Below, one piece after another: positions 16,295 through 25,672 of a stretch of 64,000 nucleotides of DNA (position 1 is the first letter of the stretch; each line of letters starts with the position of its first letter). Position numbers and translations under genes: made by a program. This stretch comes from an uncultured Clostridia bacterium. GTDB lineage: Bacteria > Bacillota > Clostridia > Christensenellales > Aristaeellaceae. The stretch spans positions 186,001 to 250,000 of the forward strand of contig CAKTUU010000001.1 in assembly GCA_934621505.1 (NCBI GenBank). The letters run 5' to 3'. The notes under the pieces were generated by a model. It searched no databases, was not told the origin of the DNA, and worked only from the letters and a program-made list of their open reading frames with translations.

Positions 16295-17386
16295 ATGGCC
16301 AAAGAGCGTCATTTAGGCATTGAGCTACTGCGGGTGCTTTCCATGGGCATGATTGTGCTGCATCATTTGCTGACCTGGGGCGGGCTGCTGTTTGCCTTTC
16401 CCAAGCTGAGCGCTACCGATACGGCCCTGCGGCTGCTGAACGCATTCGCCAACTGCGCGGTAAACGTATATGCGCTGATTACCGGGTATGTGGGCAGCCG
16501 GCTGCGCCCCGCGCGGCTGTTGCGGCAATGGTTGCAGGTGGTGTTCACCGGTCTTGCGGCCGCGCTGGCGGCAAGCCTGTTTGCCCCGGTTGACGGCAGC
16601 CTTTTCCTGAAGGCCCTGCTGCCGGTCAGCCTGGAGGAATACTGGTACTTCAGCGCCTTTTTTGGGCTGATGCTGCTGACGCCGCTGCTGAATGCGGCGC
16701 TGAATGGCCTGTCAAAAAGGCAGATGGGATTATCGTTGATGGGCTGCGTTTTTTTGTTTAGTCTGATGCTCCCTTCCAATACCGTACTGCGCCTGAATGG
16801 CGGCTACCATGTGGGCTGGCTGTGCGTGCTGTACCTGCTGGGCGGGTGGCTGCGCCGCTACGCGGCCCTGGAGGAGCGCAACGGCTGGCAAAAGCCTGCG
16901 TTGACGTATGTCCTGTGCGTGCTGCTGGCCTGGGGCTGGGAGATATTTGCTTTGTGGCAGAGACGCAAAGGGGTCAGCCTGCCGTTCCATTCGGAATGGC
17001 TATTGGACTATTCCAGCCCTGCCATGGCGCTGGCCGCCGTATGCCTGCTAGCGCTTTTTGCGCGCATGCGTCCACGGGGCTGCGTGGGCCGTCTGGCAAC
17101 CTGGGCGGGGCCCCTTACCTTTGGCGTATACCTGATTCATGACAACCCTGCCCTGCGGGAAAGCCTGCTGAAAATGCGGCTGGAATCCTTCAACCAGCTG
17201 CCCTTCTACCTGTTGCCGGCGGCGGTTTTGGCAGCCTGGCTGGCGGTATACGGCGTATCGCTGGTTTTGGAGCAGCTTCGGACCAAGCTATTTACCCTTT
17301 TGAGGGTGGATGCGCTGTGTATGCGCTGGGAGGGCGGCCTGCGCCGCCTTGCGGCACGGCTGCTGCCGGACGCGCCCAAGCCTTGA
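16295..17386 (+). CDS. Acyltransferase family 3 membrane protein
   Basis: 363 residues, about ten membrane helices. It opens with GIELLRVLSMGMIVLHHL, the family 3 signature in which an R and an H near the first helix are catalytic, and has the EYWYFSAF segment typical of WecH/OatA-like members. These enzymes move acetyl or similar groups onto extracytoplasmic glycans. No C-terminal SGNH domain is present. AGGAGG lies upstream of the ATG, and a consensus promoter precedes it. The stop codon overlaps the -35 box of the RNase P RNA promoter. Confidence 0.88.
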   Translation: MAKERHLGIELLRVLSMGMIVLHHLLTWGGLLFAFPKLSATDTALRLLNAFANCAVNVYALITGYVGSRLRPARLLRQWLQVVFTGLAAALAASLFAPVDGSLFLKALLPVSLEEYWYFSAFFGLMLLTPLLNAALNGLSKRQMGLSLMGCVFLFSLMLPSNTVLRLNGGYHVGWLCVLYLLGGWLRRYAALEERNGWQKPALTYVLCVLLAWGWEIFALWQRRKGVSLPFHSEWLLDYSSPAMALAAVCLLALFARMRPRGCVGRLATWAGPLTFGVYLIHDNPALRESLLKMRLESFNQLPFYLLPAAVLAAWLAVYGVSLVLEQLRTKLFTLLRVDALCMRWEGGLRRLAARLLPDAPKP

Positions 17387-17411
17387 CGCACCCGGGAAAA
17401 CATGGTATCCT
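17383..17411 (+). promoter_or_regulatory. Promoter of rnpB
   Basis: TTGACG, 17 bp, TATCCT. It lies 7 bp before the proposed 5' end. The -35 box includes the stop codon of the acyltransferase gene. Confidence 0.75.
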
Positions 17412-17417
17412 AAACAC

Positions 17418-17765
17418 GCTGCCGGGCGGCCAGGCGATCGCGTGGCCCGTCCATGAGGAAAGTCCGAGCATCGCAGGGCAGGGTGCCGGTTAACGGCCGG
17501 TGAAGGCAACTTCAAGGAAAGTGCAACAGAAAGAAACCGCCTTATGCCTTGGCATAGGGTAAGGATGGAAAGGCGAGGTAAGAGCTCACCCGCCGCCTGG
17601 TAACAGGACGGCGCTGTAAACCCCACCCGATGCAAGATCCGAACAGAAGCGATACGGCGGCCCGTCGTGCTTCTAAAGAGATCGCTATGGCCGTCTGGTA
17701 ACAGACGGCCCAGATAGATGATCGTCCAACGACAGAACTCGGCTTACGACCGCGCCGGCAGCCTG
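17418..17765 (+). ncRNA. rnpB: RNase P RNA, bacterial type A-like
   Basis: The conserved core is all present and in order: GAGGAAAGTCCGAGC and GCAGGGCAGGGTG (P4 5' strand and CR-I), CAACAGAAAGAAACCGCC (CR-II region), GTAAGAGCTCACCC, AAACCCCACCC, AGATAGATGATCGTC, and ACAGAACTCGGCTTAC (CR-V/P4 3' strand). The ends pair as P1 (GCTGCCGG with CCGGCAGC). A run of T follows at 17764-17771. This RNA is the catalytic subunit that matures the 5' ends of tRNAs. Confidence 0.97.
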
Positions 17766-17802
17766 TTTTTTTGCTTGTTTACGCCAGGGAGGAAAACCAC
17801 AT

Positions 17803-19314
17803 ATGAAGGAATACCGTTTGGATCGCGGCTTTCGGCTGACGATTTGCGTATGCGCCGGGGGAATGCTTGTGCTGATCCTGGCGCTGTTGCTTATGTGCCA
17901 GCAGGCCTTTGCGGGCGCTTACCAGAACAGGGCGCTGCTGCCCAACTGGCTTTTGTGGCCCGCGGCGCTGGTGGTCGTCGCCGGGCTGTTTGCGCTGCGG
18001 GGCCGCGAAACAGCCCCGGCAAAGGACCGGCCCTGGCTGCTGCGGGCCGTTTTTCTGGCGGCGCTGGCCGTGCAGTTTGTGGTGGTGCGCTGCTGCTGGA
18101 CCCACCTGGGCTGGGACCCGGGGCAGGTGCATGACGCGGCGGAGCGCATTGCCCGGGGGCTGGATTTTTCCATCTACCGGGAATATTTCAGCCGCTACCC
18201 CAATAACGCAGCTATTACCCTGCTGTTTGTGCCGCCCCTGTGGGCGGCGGTGCGGCTGGGGCTTGGGGTTCCTTATGTGGCGCTGCCCTATCTGGGCGCG
18301 GTAATGCTGAATATCAGCGCTTACCTGTGTGTACGCTGCCTGCGGCTGTTGACCCACAGCCGGGTGGCCAATGGACTGGGCACGGCGCTGGCCATTGGCT
18401 GGATCGCCCTGTCGCCATATAACCTGTACCCCTATACGGATGTGTTTACCATCCTGTTCCCCATTAGCATGTTGACCGTCTGGCTGCGGGTGAAGCGGTC
18501 TTTGGTTAAATGGAGCCTGATTTCGCTGCTGGCTTTTTTGGGCGCCGCCCTGAAGCCCACGGTGCTGATTGGCCTGATTGCCCTGCTGATGATACAGACG
18601 GCCCGTTTCTTTGGAAAGCGCCTTACCTGGGCGCGGGCGCGTACCGCTGCTCTTGCGCTGCTGGCGATGGCCCTGTGCGCCGTCCCCGGGCGGGTGTTTG
18701 AGGCTGAAGCCACCCGTTTTTTGACCGGCAGCGCCCATCCCCAGGCCCAGCACTCCATCACCCATTTCTTTATGATGGGCATGAACAACGATACCTACGG
18801 CGGCAACGACCAAAGCGACGTGGCCTATTCCGCCTCGTTCCCCACCCTGAAGCAGCGGCGGCAGGCGGAGATGGCCCGGGGTATGGAGCGCCTTTCCAGC
18901 CGCGGTCTGGCCGAAAACCTGCGCTTTTTTGCCGTCAAGGCCTATAAAGCCTACGCGGACGGTTCCTTTGCTTCCCACGGCAGCTTTATCGATGTGGAAA
19001 TTCCGCAGCGCTCCAGCCGGGTCAGCGCGTTTTTGCGCAGCCTGTATCACAAAAAGGGCCGCCTGATGCCCTATTGCCAGACCGTCGCCCAATTGGCCTG
19101 GCTGGGCGTGCTGACCCTGTGCGCCTATACGGCCTTCACCCGGCGCAGGGAACCGGCGGTGGCGGCTATCTGCCTGACGCTGATCGGGCTTACGCTGTAT
19201 TTGCTGATTTTTGAGGTGTGGCCCCGGTATTTGTTCCTGTACGCGCCCTATTTTGTGCTGCTGTCCGCGCTGGCCCTTGACCGGCCCCTGAGAAAGGCGC
19301 GCCATGAAAAATGA
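17803..19314 (+). CDS. GT-C-like multi-pass membrane protein
   Basis: 503 residues with about 11-12 hydrophobic helices. The first large loop has GWDPGQVHDAAERIA and REYFSRYPNNAAI. An acidic residue after helix one and such a loop are typical of PMT/ArnT-like GT-C glycosyltransferases that use polyprenyl-linked sugars. A second loop region (ALKPTVLIGLIAL) also fits. AGGGAGG precedes the ATG. It overlaps the next membrane-protein gene by 11 bp. No promoter of its own was seen between rnpB and this gene. The donor and acceptor are unknown. Confidence 0.75.
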   Translation: MKEYRLDRGFRLTICVCAGGMLVLILALLLMCQQAFAGAYQNRALLPNWLLWPAALVVVAGLFALRGRETAPAKDRPWLLRAVFLAALAVQFVVVRCCWTHLGWDPGQVHDAAERIARGLDFSIYREYFSRYPNNAAITLLFVPPLWAAVRLGLGVPYVALPYLGAVMLNISAYLCVRCLRLLTHSRVANGLGTALAIGWIALSPYNLYPYTDVFTILFPISMLTVWLRVKRSLVKWSLISLLAFLGAALKPTVLIGLIALLMIQTARFFGKRLTWARARTAALALLAMALCAVPGRVFEAEATRFLTGSAHPQAQHSITHFFMMGMNNDTYGGNDQSDVAYSASFPTLKQRRQAEMARGMERLSSRGLAENLRFFAVKAYKAYADGSFASHGSFIDVEIPQRSSRVSAFLRSLYHKKGRLMPYCQTVAQLAWLGVLTLCAYTAFTRRREPAVAAICLTLIGLTLYLLIFEVWPRYLFLYAPYFVLLSALALDRPLRKARHEK

Positions 19315-20926
19315 AAAAATGCGATGGCTGGCGGCGCTGGCCGCCGTGATCCTGCTGGCGGCGGTTACCTACAGCCTGAGCGACGTGGTGTTTCAAACCA
19401 ACGATGACAATACCATCCTTGCCGTTGTGTGCGGCGGCGTTACCGGTACGCCGGAGGCGGCGGACGGCTTTACCACCTATGGGTACGGCTGGCTGCTGTC
19501 CCGGCTGTACAGCCTGTGCCCGTCGCTGCCATGGCACGCCCTGCTGCTGACGGCGGCCCAATGGGCGGCGCTGACGGCCCTTTTGCGCAGCCTGCTGGGC
19601 AAAAATCCCTGGCTGGGGCTGGCGGGCTTTGGGGCGCTGTATGCGGGCGTGGCGATGAAGTTTATGGTGTACTTGCAGTTTACGGCAACGGCGGGCTTTT
19701 GCGCCGCCGGCGCGTCCGCCCTGCTGCTGACCCTGCCCGAAGGTAGACGGGGCCGCCGGTTTTGCATGGCTTTTGCCATGGGTCTGATGCTGTTTGCCCT
19801 GCTGGTGCGCAGGGAAAGCGGGCTGCTGGCCCTGCCGGCGCCGCTGCTGTGCGGCCTGTACCGCGCCGGGCGCGGCGACCGCCGGACGCTGGCGGCCTGC
19901 GGGGCGCTGCTGGTCCTTGCCGCCGGGATCTGGCTGGGGGATAACGCCCTGTACCGGCAAAACGTGCCGGACTGGCAGGAGCAGCAGACCTTTGACGAAG
20001 CAAGCGCTCAGGTGCTGGATTACCGCAATACGGAACAGACCTATCAGCTGGCCCGTCAGGTGACCGACTGGACGGAGCCCCTGTGCGACTGCTTTCGCAA
20101 CTGGAATCTGCTGTTTGACCGGCGGTTTGATACGGAACGGCTAAGCCGGGTGGTTCAGGCGGCGGAGGAAGCCGAAACGCCTCCGGGGGTGGTGCAAATC
20201 GCCCATAAAACCCTGAGCCTGCTGAAAAACTATCAGGAATTTGGCTGGAACGCGCTGGCCTTTGCCCTGCTTTCGGGCTGGCTGGCGTGGAGCTTTCTGC
20301 GCCGCCGGGACTGGCTGGGCGTGCTGCTGGTATGCGGGCTGTGGCTGTTTGTGCTGGCGGTTACGGCGTATTTTTACGGTCTGCGCAGCCGCCTGCCGGA
20401 CCGGGTGGCCCTTGTGTACGCCCTGCCGGTATACGCCGCGCTGCTGACCTTGGCCATGGGGCAGGCGAAGAAAGGAGCGGCGCTGTTGCTGCTGGTATGC
20501 GCGGCGGCGGTAACCGTGGCTGTGCAGCCCCAGGATGTGCTGGTGCGGCAGAACGCCCGCCGCCAGCGCCTGGCGGAGGCGACCCGGCAGGTCAACGCCT
20601 ATGCCGCCGCTCATGCCCAGAACCTGTATGTGACGGATGTGTCCCAAAACGGCTATGCCTTTGAAAATCTGGTTCCGCCGGTGAATCTGGTGGAGTGGTG
20701 CAGTCCGCTGATCCGCTCCCACGCCTACCGGCAAAAGTTTGCCTTGCTGGGTTACCCGGAGGGGCTGGATACCCTGAACCTGGCCGACGAGGGCGTTTAC
20801 CTGCTGATGGAAAGCGGCGCGTCGGTGAACCGCCTTGCGGCGGTGCTGGCGGCGGACGGGCTGGACTGGACGCTGGAAACGGTGGAGCAGACGGCGTATT
20901 TTACCGTGTGGCGGCTGCAAAAATAG
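19304..20926 (+). CDS. Multi-pass membrane protein, partner of the preceding GT-C-like gene
   Basis: 540 residues, about ten to eleven helices, then a soluble tail from about residue 400. The first helix is followed by QTNDDN and later by a GYGW segment, placing acidic residues on the outer face as in GT-C enzymes, but I cannot assign a named family. Its start overlaps the end of the previous gene by 11 bp, implying coupled translation and joint function. The protein ends 13 bp before the pth promoter. Confidence 0.7.
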   Translation: MKNEKMRWLAALAAVILLAAVTYSLSDVVFQTNDDNTILAVVCGGVTGTPEAADGFTTYGYGWLLSRLYSLCPSLPWHALLLTAAQWAALTALLRSLLGKNPWLGLAGFGALYAGVAMKFMVYLQFTATAGFCAAGASALLLTLPEGRRGRRFCMAFAMGLMLFALLVRRESGLLALPAPLLCGLYRAGRGDRRTLAACGALLVLAAGIWLGDNALYRQNVPDWQEQQTFDEASAQVLDYRNTEQTYQLARQVTDWTEPLCDCFRNWNLLFDRRFDTERLSRVVQAAEEAETPPGVVQIAHKTLSLLKNYQEFGWNALAFALLSGWLAWSFLRRRDWLGVLLVCGLWLFVLAVTAYFYGLRSRLPDRVALVYALPVYAALLTLAMGQAKKGAALLLLVCAAAVTVAVQPQDVLVRQNARRQRLAEATRQVNAYAAAHAQNLYVTDVSQNGYAFENLVPPVNLVEWCSPLIRSHAYRQKFALLGYPEGLDTLNLADEGVYLLMESGASVNRLAAVLAADGLDWTLETVEQTAYFTVWRLQK

Positions 20927-20939
20927 ACGTTTCTTCGCC

Positions 20940-20969
20940 TTGCGTCCCTGTTCCGGGTTGTGATACAAT
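20940..20969 (+). promoter_or_regulatory. Promoter for pth-mfd
   Basis: TTGCGT, 18 bp, TACAAT, about 75 bp before the pth start codon. Confidence 0.55.
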
Positions 20970-21044
20970 ACCATACGCTCAGCGGGGGCGGCTTTGGCCG
21001 TCTCCGCCAATCGGCGTTTCCTCGCCATGCAAAAGGAGAAAGCT

Positions 21045-21653
21045 ATGTATTTGATTGTTGGACTGGGCAACCCGGGCGCGCAGTACGCCCATACGCGCCA
21101 CAACGTGGGCTTTGACGTGCTGGAAAAGCTGAGCCGCAGGCTGGGGGTGTCCATCAGCCGCAGCAAATCCAAGGCGCTGGTGGGCGAGTGCTTTGTAAAC
21201 GGGCAAAAGGTGGTGCTGGCCCTGCCCCAGACCTACATGAACCTGAGCGGCGAAAGCGTGCAGGAACTGGCCCACTGGTATAAAATCCCCCCGGAAAACC
21301 TGATGATCGTCTATGACGATGTGGATTTGCCCCAGGGCTTCATCCGCATTCGCAAAAACGGCAGCGCCGGTACCCACAACGGCATGCGGTCCATTGTGGG
21401 CTGCCTGGGGTATGAAAATTTTCCCCGGCTGCGGGTTGGCGTGGGCCAGAAGCGGGAAGGCTATGAGCTGGCGGACTGGGTGCTGGGCCACTACATCGGC
21501 GAGGAGGCGGAAGCGGCCGACCGCGCCTTTGACCTGGCGGCGGACGCGATTATCGAGTATATCCAGAACGGCGTGGAAAGCGCCATGTGCAAATACAATA
21601 CCAAAAAGCCCAAGAAGGAAAAGCCAAAGGCTGACGAAGGAGAGGCGCAATGA
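21045..21653 (+). CDS. pth: Peptidyl-tRNA hydrolase
   Basis: 202 residues from ATG 21045 (AAAAGGAG upstream), which gives the canonical start MYLIVGLGNPG. Catalytic and binding residues are visible: Asn9, His19 in RHNVGFD, the NLSGESV segment, and Asp in VYDDVDLP. GSAGTHNGMRS is also present. The enzyme frees tRNA from peptides dropped by the ribosome. The tail is Lys-rich. Its stop overlaps the mfd start (ATGA), the usual pth-mfd arrangement in Firmicutes. Confidence 0.97.
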   Translation: MYLIVGLGNPGAQYAHTRHNVGFDVLEKLSRRLGVSISRSKSKALVGECFVNGQKVVLALPQTYMNLSGESVQELAHWYKIPPENLMIVYDDVDLPQGFIRIRKNGSAGTHNGMRSIVGCLGYENFPRLRVGVGQKREGYELADWVLGHYIGEEAEAADRAFDLAADAIIEYIQNGVESAMCKYNTKKPKKEKPKADEGEAQ

Positions 21654-24600
21654 ATGAGGGATTGTTTACCGCCTATCAGGGCGTGCCGGAATGGCAGGCG
21701 CTGCTGGGCCGCCTGAACGACGGGGACTGCACCGCCATAACCGATATTCCCGAAGGGGAGAGGCCCTTTCTGGCGGCGGCCCTGACCTGCAAAACCGGCC
21801 GCCCTGTGGTGCTGGTGGCCGCCAACGAATTAAACGCCCAGCGCCATGCCCAGGACATTGAGCGCCTGACCGGTCTGGGATGCGCCGTGCTGCCTCCCAG
21901 GGATATGCAGTTCAGCCGCGCCGCCATGAGCCGGGAAAGCACCTGGCAGCGGCTGAAGGTGCTGGACGCCATGGCCAGCGGCGGCATTCGCGTGCTGTGC
22001 CTGAGTGTGGAGGCGCTGCTGGACCGCTGCGCCCCCGTCAGGCGTTTCCGGCAGGCGGCCATTTCCCTGAACGAGGGCGAGCGCCATCCCCCCGAACAGC
22101 TGATGCAGCGCCTGATCGCCTGCGGGTACGAACGGGTGGCCATGGTGGAGGGGCAGGGCCAGTGCGCCATGCGGGGCTCCATTCTGGACGTGTTTCCCTC
22201 CAACGCCCCGGACGCTTTGCGCATTGAGTTTTTTGACGACGAGGTGGACAGCCTGCGCCGGTTTGACTGCATCAGCCAGCGCAGCATCGCCCGGGTCAAA
22301 AACGCCCGCATCGCCCCCGCCACGGAATGCCTGATCCAGGATGCTCATCAGGCGGCGGACCGGCTCAAGGCCGCGCTGGACGCGGGCGTGGGCCATATGC
22401 TGCAGCTTCAGGACGGGCCGGCGGTTTCCGATAAGCCGGTTCCGGAGGGCCTTAGCAGTCTGGACAGCTTTTTAAGCGGGCTGGACGCCATGGAAATGAC
22501 CGAGGATACCCTGAAAACCGGCGACGCCCAGCCCGCCCGCCAGCAGGCAAGCGAGCTGGAATTGGGCTGGAAGCGCCATTTGGACGATGTGGAGCGGGTA
22601 CGGGCCGGGCAGACCATTCGCACCGCCCCCATGTGGATGAATGTGCTGCTGACGGACACGGTTCTGCCCACCGCCTATCTGGACCATCCCATTGTGCTGC
22701 TGGACCGGCCCGACCAGTACCAGAGCCGCCTGAAGTCCGCCCAGGATGATTTTGTGGAGAGCTTCGACGACGCCTGTCTGCGGGGCGACGCCTTTGACGC
22801 GCAGAAGGACCTGCGCTTTGTCTACGAGGACGCTCTGGCGGATTGGAAGCGGCGGCCCTGCTTGTGCCTGACGGATGTAATCGCGACCTTTGGACGGGTG
22901 AACCCCACCCAGGCCGTCAGCTTCGGGGCCAGCCCCTCCATGCCCTATCAGAGCCGGCTGGAGCCGCTGGCTCAGGATATTGGCAAATGGCGGCAGGCGG
23001 GGTATACCATTGTGCTGCTTACCGGCGGCGAGGCCCGGGGCCTGCGTCTGCAGCGGGCGCTGGAGGACCAGAAGGTGGCCGCCACCTACTGTGAGCGGCT
23101 GGACGGCAACCTGATTCAGCGGGAAGTGCTGATGCTGCCAGTGGCCTATCAAAAGGGCTTTGTGCACCCGGCGGCCAAACTGGCCCTGCTCAGCGACAGC
23201 GATATTTACGGCAGCGCCTACCAGCGGGCGCGTAAAAAACAGACCGCGGGCGAGCGCATCGCCTCCTTTACCGACCTGAAGCCCGGGGACTATGTGGTGC
23301 ATGATCTGCACGGCGTGGGCATCTTTAAGGGCATTGTGCAGCTGACAAGCGAGGGGGCCAAGCGGGATTACCTGCTGATTCAGTACGCGGGCAGCGATAA
23401 ATTGTATGTGCCCACCGATCAGTTTGACCGGGTGACCAAGTTCATCGGCGCGGAGCAGAGCCTGCCCAAGCTGAACCGGCTGGGCGGCGGCGAATGGGAA
23501 AAGCAGAAGAGCAAGGTAAAAGCCAGCCTGAAAAAGCTGGCCTTCGACCTGGCGGAGCTGTACGCCCGGCGCGCCAGGGAAACGGGCTACGCCTTCAGCC
23601 ATGATAACCCCTGGCAGCAGGAATTTGAGGAGCTGTTCCCCTATGAGCTGACCGAGGACCAGCAGAAAAGCGTAGCCCAGATTGAGGCGGACATGGAAAG
23701 CCCCCGCAACATGGACCGGCTTTTGTGCGGCGATGTGGGCTACGGCAAAACCGAGGTGGCGCTGCGGGCCGCCTTTAAGGCCGTGGTGGACGGCAAGCAG
23801 GTGGCCATTCTGGCCCCTACCACCATTCTGGTGCAGCAGCACTACAACACCATCAAAAAGCGGTTTTCCGGCTTTCCGGTGCGCTGCGACATGATGTGCC
23901 GCTTCCGCACCGCCAGGGAGCAAAAGGAAATTGCCCGCAAATTGAAGGATGGCGAGCTGGACCTGGTGGTGGGCACCCACCGCCTGCTGAATAAGGACGT
24001 GCAGTTTAAGGACCTGGGCCTGCTGATTGTGGACGAGGAGCAGCGCTTTGGCGTGGCCCACAAGGAAAGCATCCAGCATATGAAAAACAGGGTGGATGTG
24101 CTGACCCTGTCCGCCACGCCCATTCCCCGCACCCTGCATATGAGCATGGTGGGCATTCGGGACATGAGCCTTCTGGAAACCCCGCCGGAGGAACGCCTGC
24201 CTGTGAAAACCTATGTGATGGAGTACGACGACGTGCTGATTCGGGAGGCCATCCGCCGGGAAATGGCCCGGGGCGGGCAGGTCTACTTCCTGTACAACCG
24301 GGTGCGCAGCATCGAGCAGATGCAGGAACGGCTGAAAGCGCTGGTGCCGGAGGCGCGCATCGGCATTGCCCACGGGCAGATGCGGGAAAGCGCGCTGGAG
24401 GACGTGATGCTGGACTTTTACGCCGGCGCCTACGATGTGCTGCTGTGCACCACCATTGTGGAAAGCGGACTGGACGTGCCCGACGCCAATACGCTGATTG
24501 TGTTTGACGCGGACCGCTTCGGCCTGTCCCAGCTGTACCAGATTCGTGGCCGGGTAGGCCGCAGCAGCCGTCAGGGCTACGCCTACTTTACCATTCGCCA

Positions 24601-25312
24601 GAATAAAATGCTGTCCGAAACCGCCGACCAGCGCCTGTCCGCCATTCGGGAATTTACCGAGTTTGGCGCGGGCTACCGCATCGCCATGCGGGATTTGGAG
24701 ATACGCGGCGCGGGCGATGTGCTGGGCCCCCAGCAGAGCGGGCACCTGAGCACCGTTGGCTACGACATGTATGTAAAGCTGATTGAGCAGGCGGTCAGCG
24801 AGGTGCAGGGCGTGGAAACCACCCCCGAGGTGGATACCCGCGTGGAGCTGGCGCTGGACGCGTACCTGCCGGAGGATTATGTGCCGGACGAAAAGCTGCG
24901 GGTGGAAATTTACAAGCGCATCGCCATGATTCAGGACGAGGCGGGGCGGATGGAAATCGAGGCCGAGCTGATCGACCGGTTTGGCGATGTGCCCGACCCT
25001 GTGGAAACCCTGATGCGCATTGCCCAGCTGCGGGGCGTAACCCGAATGCTGGGGGTAAGCCACCTGTTTTTGCGGCCGGACGGCGTGCATATGCGCCTGG
25101 ATGAAAAGGCCATGCCCGACCCGGCGCTGCTGTTTGAGGCGGTTACCCGCACGGACAAACGGCTGCGCTTCGGCGTGGGCAAAACCCCGGAGCTGGTATT
25201 GCAGCAGCGGGGCCTGACCCCGGAAAGCGCTCTGGAAACCTGCATGGTGGTGATGGATATGACCCACCGGGAGCTGGAAAAGCTGAAAAAGGAAAACGCG
25301 CAAAAAGCGTAA
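21650..25312 (+). CDS. mfd: Transcription-repair coupling factor
   Basis: 1220 residues, full length. The N-terminal UvrB-like module is followed by an RNA-polymerase-interacting domain near 500-600 (PGDYVVHDLHGVGIFKG opens the CarD-like region). The SF2 translocase has Walker A GDVGYGKTE near residue 693, DEEQ near 794, SATPIPRT, and motif VI QIRGRVGR. The C-terminal TRCF domain is present. Mfd removes RNA polymerase stalled at lesions and recruits UvrA. GAAGGAG precedes the ATG. A strong terminator follows the stop. Confidence 0.97.
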   Translation: MNEGLFTAYQGVPEWQALLGRLNDGDCTAITDIPEGERPFLAAALTCKTGRPVVLVAANELNAQRHAQDIERLTGLGCAVLPPRDMQFSRAAMSRESTWQRLKVLDAMASGGIRVLCLSVEALLDRCAPVRRFRQAAISLNEGERHPPEQLMQRLIACGYERVAMVEGQGQCAMRGSILDVFPSNAPDALRIEFFDDEVDSLRRFDCISQRSIARVKNARIAPATECLIQDAHQAADRLKAALDAGVGHMLQLQDGPAVSDKPVPEGLSSLDSFLSGLDAMEMTEDTLKTGDAQPARQQASELELGWKRHLDDVERVRAGQTIRTAPMWMNVLLTDTVLPTAYLDHPIVLLDRPDQYQSRLKSAQDDFVESFDDACLRGDAFDAQKDLRFVYEDALADWKRRPCLCLTDVIATFGRVNPTQAVSFGASPSMPYQSRLEPLAQDIGKWRQAGYTIVLLTGGEARGLRLQRALEDQKVAATYCERLDGNLIQREVLMLPVAYQKGFVHPAAKLALLSDSDIYGSAYQRARKKQTAGERIASFTDLKPGDYVVHDLHGVGIFKGIVQLTSEGAKRDYLLIQYAGSDKLYVPTDQFDRVTKFIGAEQSLPKLNRLGGGEWEKQKSKVKASLKKLAFDLAELYARRARETGYAFSHDNPWQQEFEELFPYELTEDQQKSVAQIEADMESPRNMDRLLCGDVGYGKTEVALRAAFKAVVDGKQVAILAPTTILVQQHYNTIKKRFSGFPVRCDMMCRFRTAREQKEIARKLKDGELDLVVGTHRLLNKDVQFKDLGLLIVDEEQRFGVAHKESIQHMKNRVDVLTLSATPIPRTLHMSMVGIRDMSLLETPPEERLPVKTYVMEYDDVLIREAIRREMARGGQVYFLYNRVRSIEQMQERLKALVPEARIGIAHGQMRESALEDVMLDFYAGAYDVLLCTTIVESGLDVPDANTLIVFDADRFGLSQLYQIRGRVGRSSRQGYAYFTIRQNKMLSETADQRLSAIREFTEFGAGYRIAMRDLEIRGAGDVLGPQQSGHLSTVGYDMYVKLIEQAVSEVQGVETTPEVDTRVELALDAYLPEDYVPDEKLRVEIYKRIAMIQDEAGRMEIEAELIDRFGDVPDPVETLMRIAQLRGVTRMLGVSHLFLRPDGVHMRLDEKAMPDPALLFEAVTRTDKRLRFGVGKTPELVLQQRGLTPESALETCMVVMDMTHRELEKLKKENAQKA

Positions 25313-25315
25313 ACG

Positions 25316-25352
25316 CAGCGGACGCGGCCAGTACGACAGGCCGCGTCCGCTT
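25316..25352 (+). terminator. Terminator after mfd
   Basis: Long stem AGCGGACGCGGCC/GGCCGCGTCCGCT, then TTCTATATTG; the tail is only moderately T-rich. Confidence 0.7.
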
Positions 25353-25386
25353 CTATATTGTATCAAAAGAAAAGGGGAAAAGTTTT

Positions 25387-25672
25387 ACACGGAAGCAAAC
25401 AGGTCAGTGAACATCCGTGTCTTCGTGAGCCGGGTCCAGGGAAGAGCCCTGTCGCTTCACACGGAAACAACTATGTCAGTGAACATCCGCATCTTCGTGA
25501 GCCGGGTCCAGGGCACCGCCCTGGCGCTTCACACGGAAGCAAACAGGTCAGTGAACATCCGTGTCTTCGTGAGCCGGGTCCAAGGAAGAGCCCTGTCGCT
25601 TCACACGGAAACAACTATGTCAGTGAACATCCGCATCTTCGTGAGCTGGGTCCAGGGCAGAGCCCTGGCGCT
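25387..25672 (+). repeat. F3 tandem array, 4 x 72 bp in ABAB order
   Basis: Units start with ACACGGAA at 25387, 25459, 25531 and 25603. Units 1 and 3 (GAAGCAAACAGG, CCGTGTCTTC) differ at one base. Units 2 and 4 (GAAACAACTATG, CCGCATCTTC) differ at a few. The higher-order period is therefore 144 bp. Each unit ends with a small palindrome of GGG...CCC type. The period is a multiple of three and lacks stops in two plus frames, giving artificial open frames. The last unit is also the 3' end of the glycosyltransferase gene. It occupies most of the 307-bp gap after mfd. Confidence 0.92.

Noticed and set aside
17779..19305. Open frame of 508 codons opposite the GT-C-like gene
   Set aside because: The composition is that of an antisense shadow. 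The plus-strand gene has hydrophobic helices and a good ribosome binding site.
22472..25366. Very long open frame (964 codons) opposite mfd
   Set aside because: It is the mirror of the GC-rich mfd coding sequence. The translation is rich in His, Gln and Gly, with no domain and no ribosome binding site.
25387..25672. CRISPR array
   Set aside because: Units are contiguous 72-bp repeats of two alternating types with no unique spacers, and no cas gene is present.
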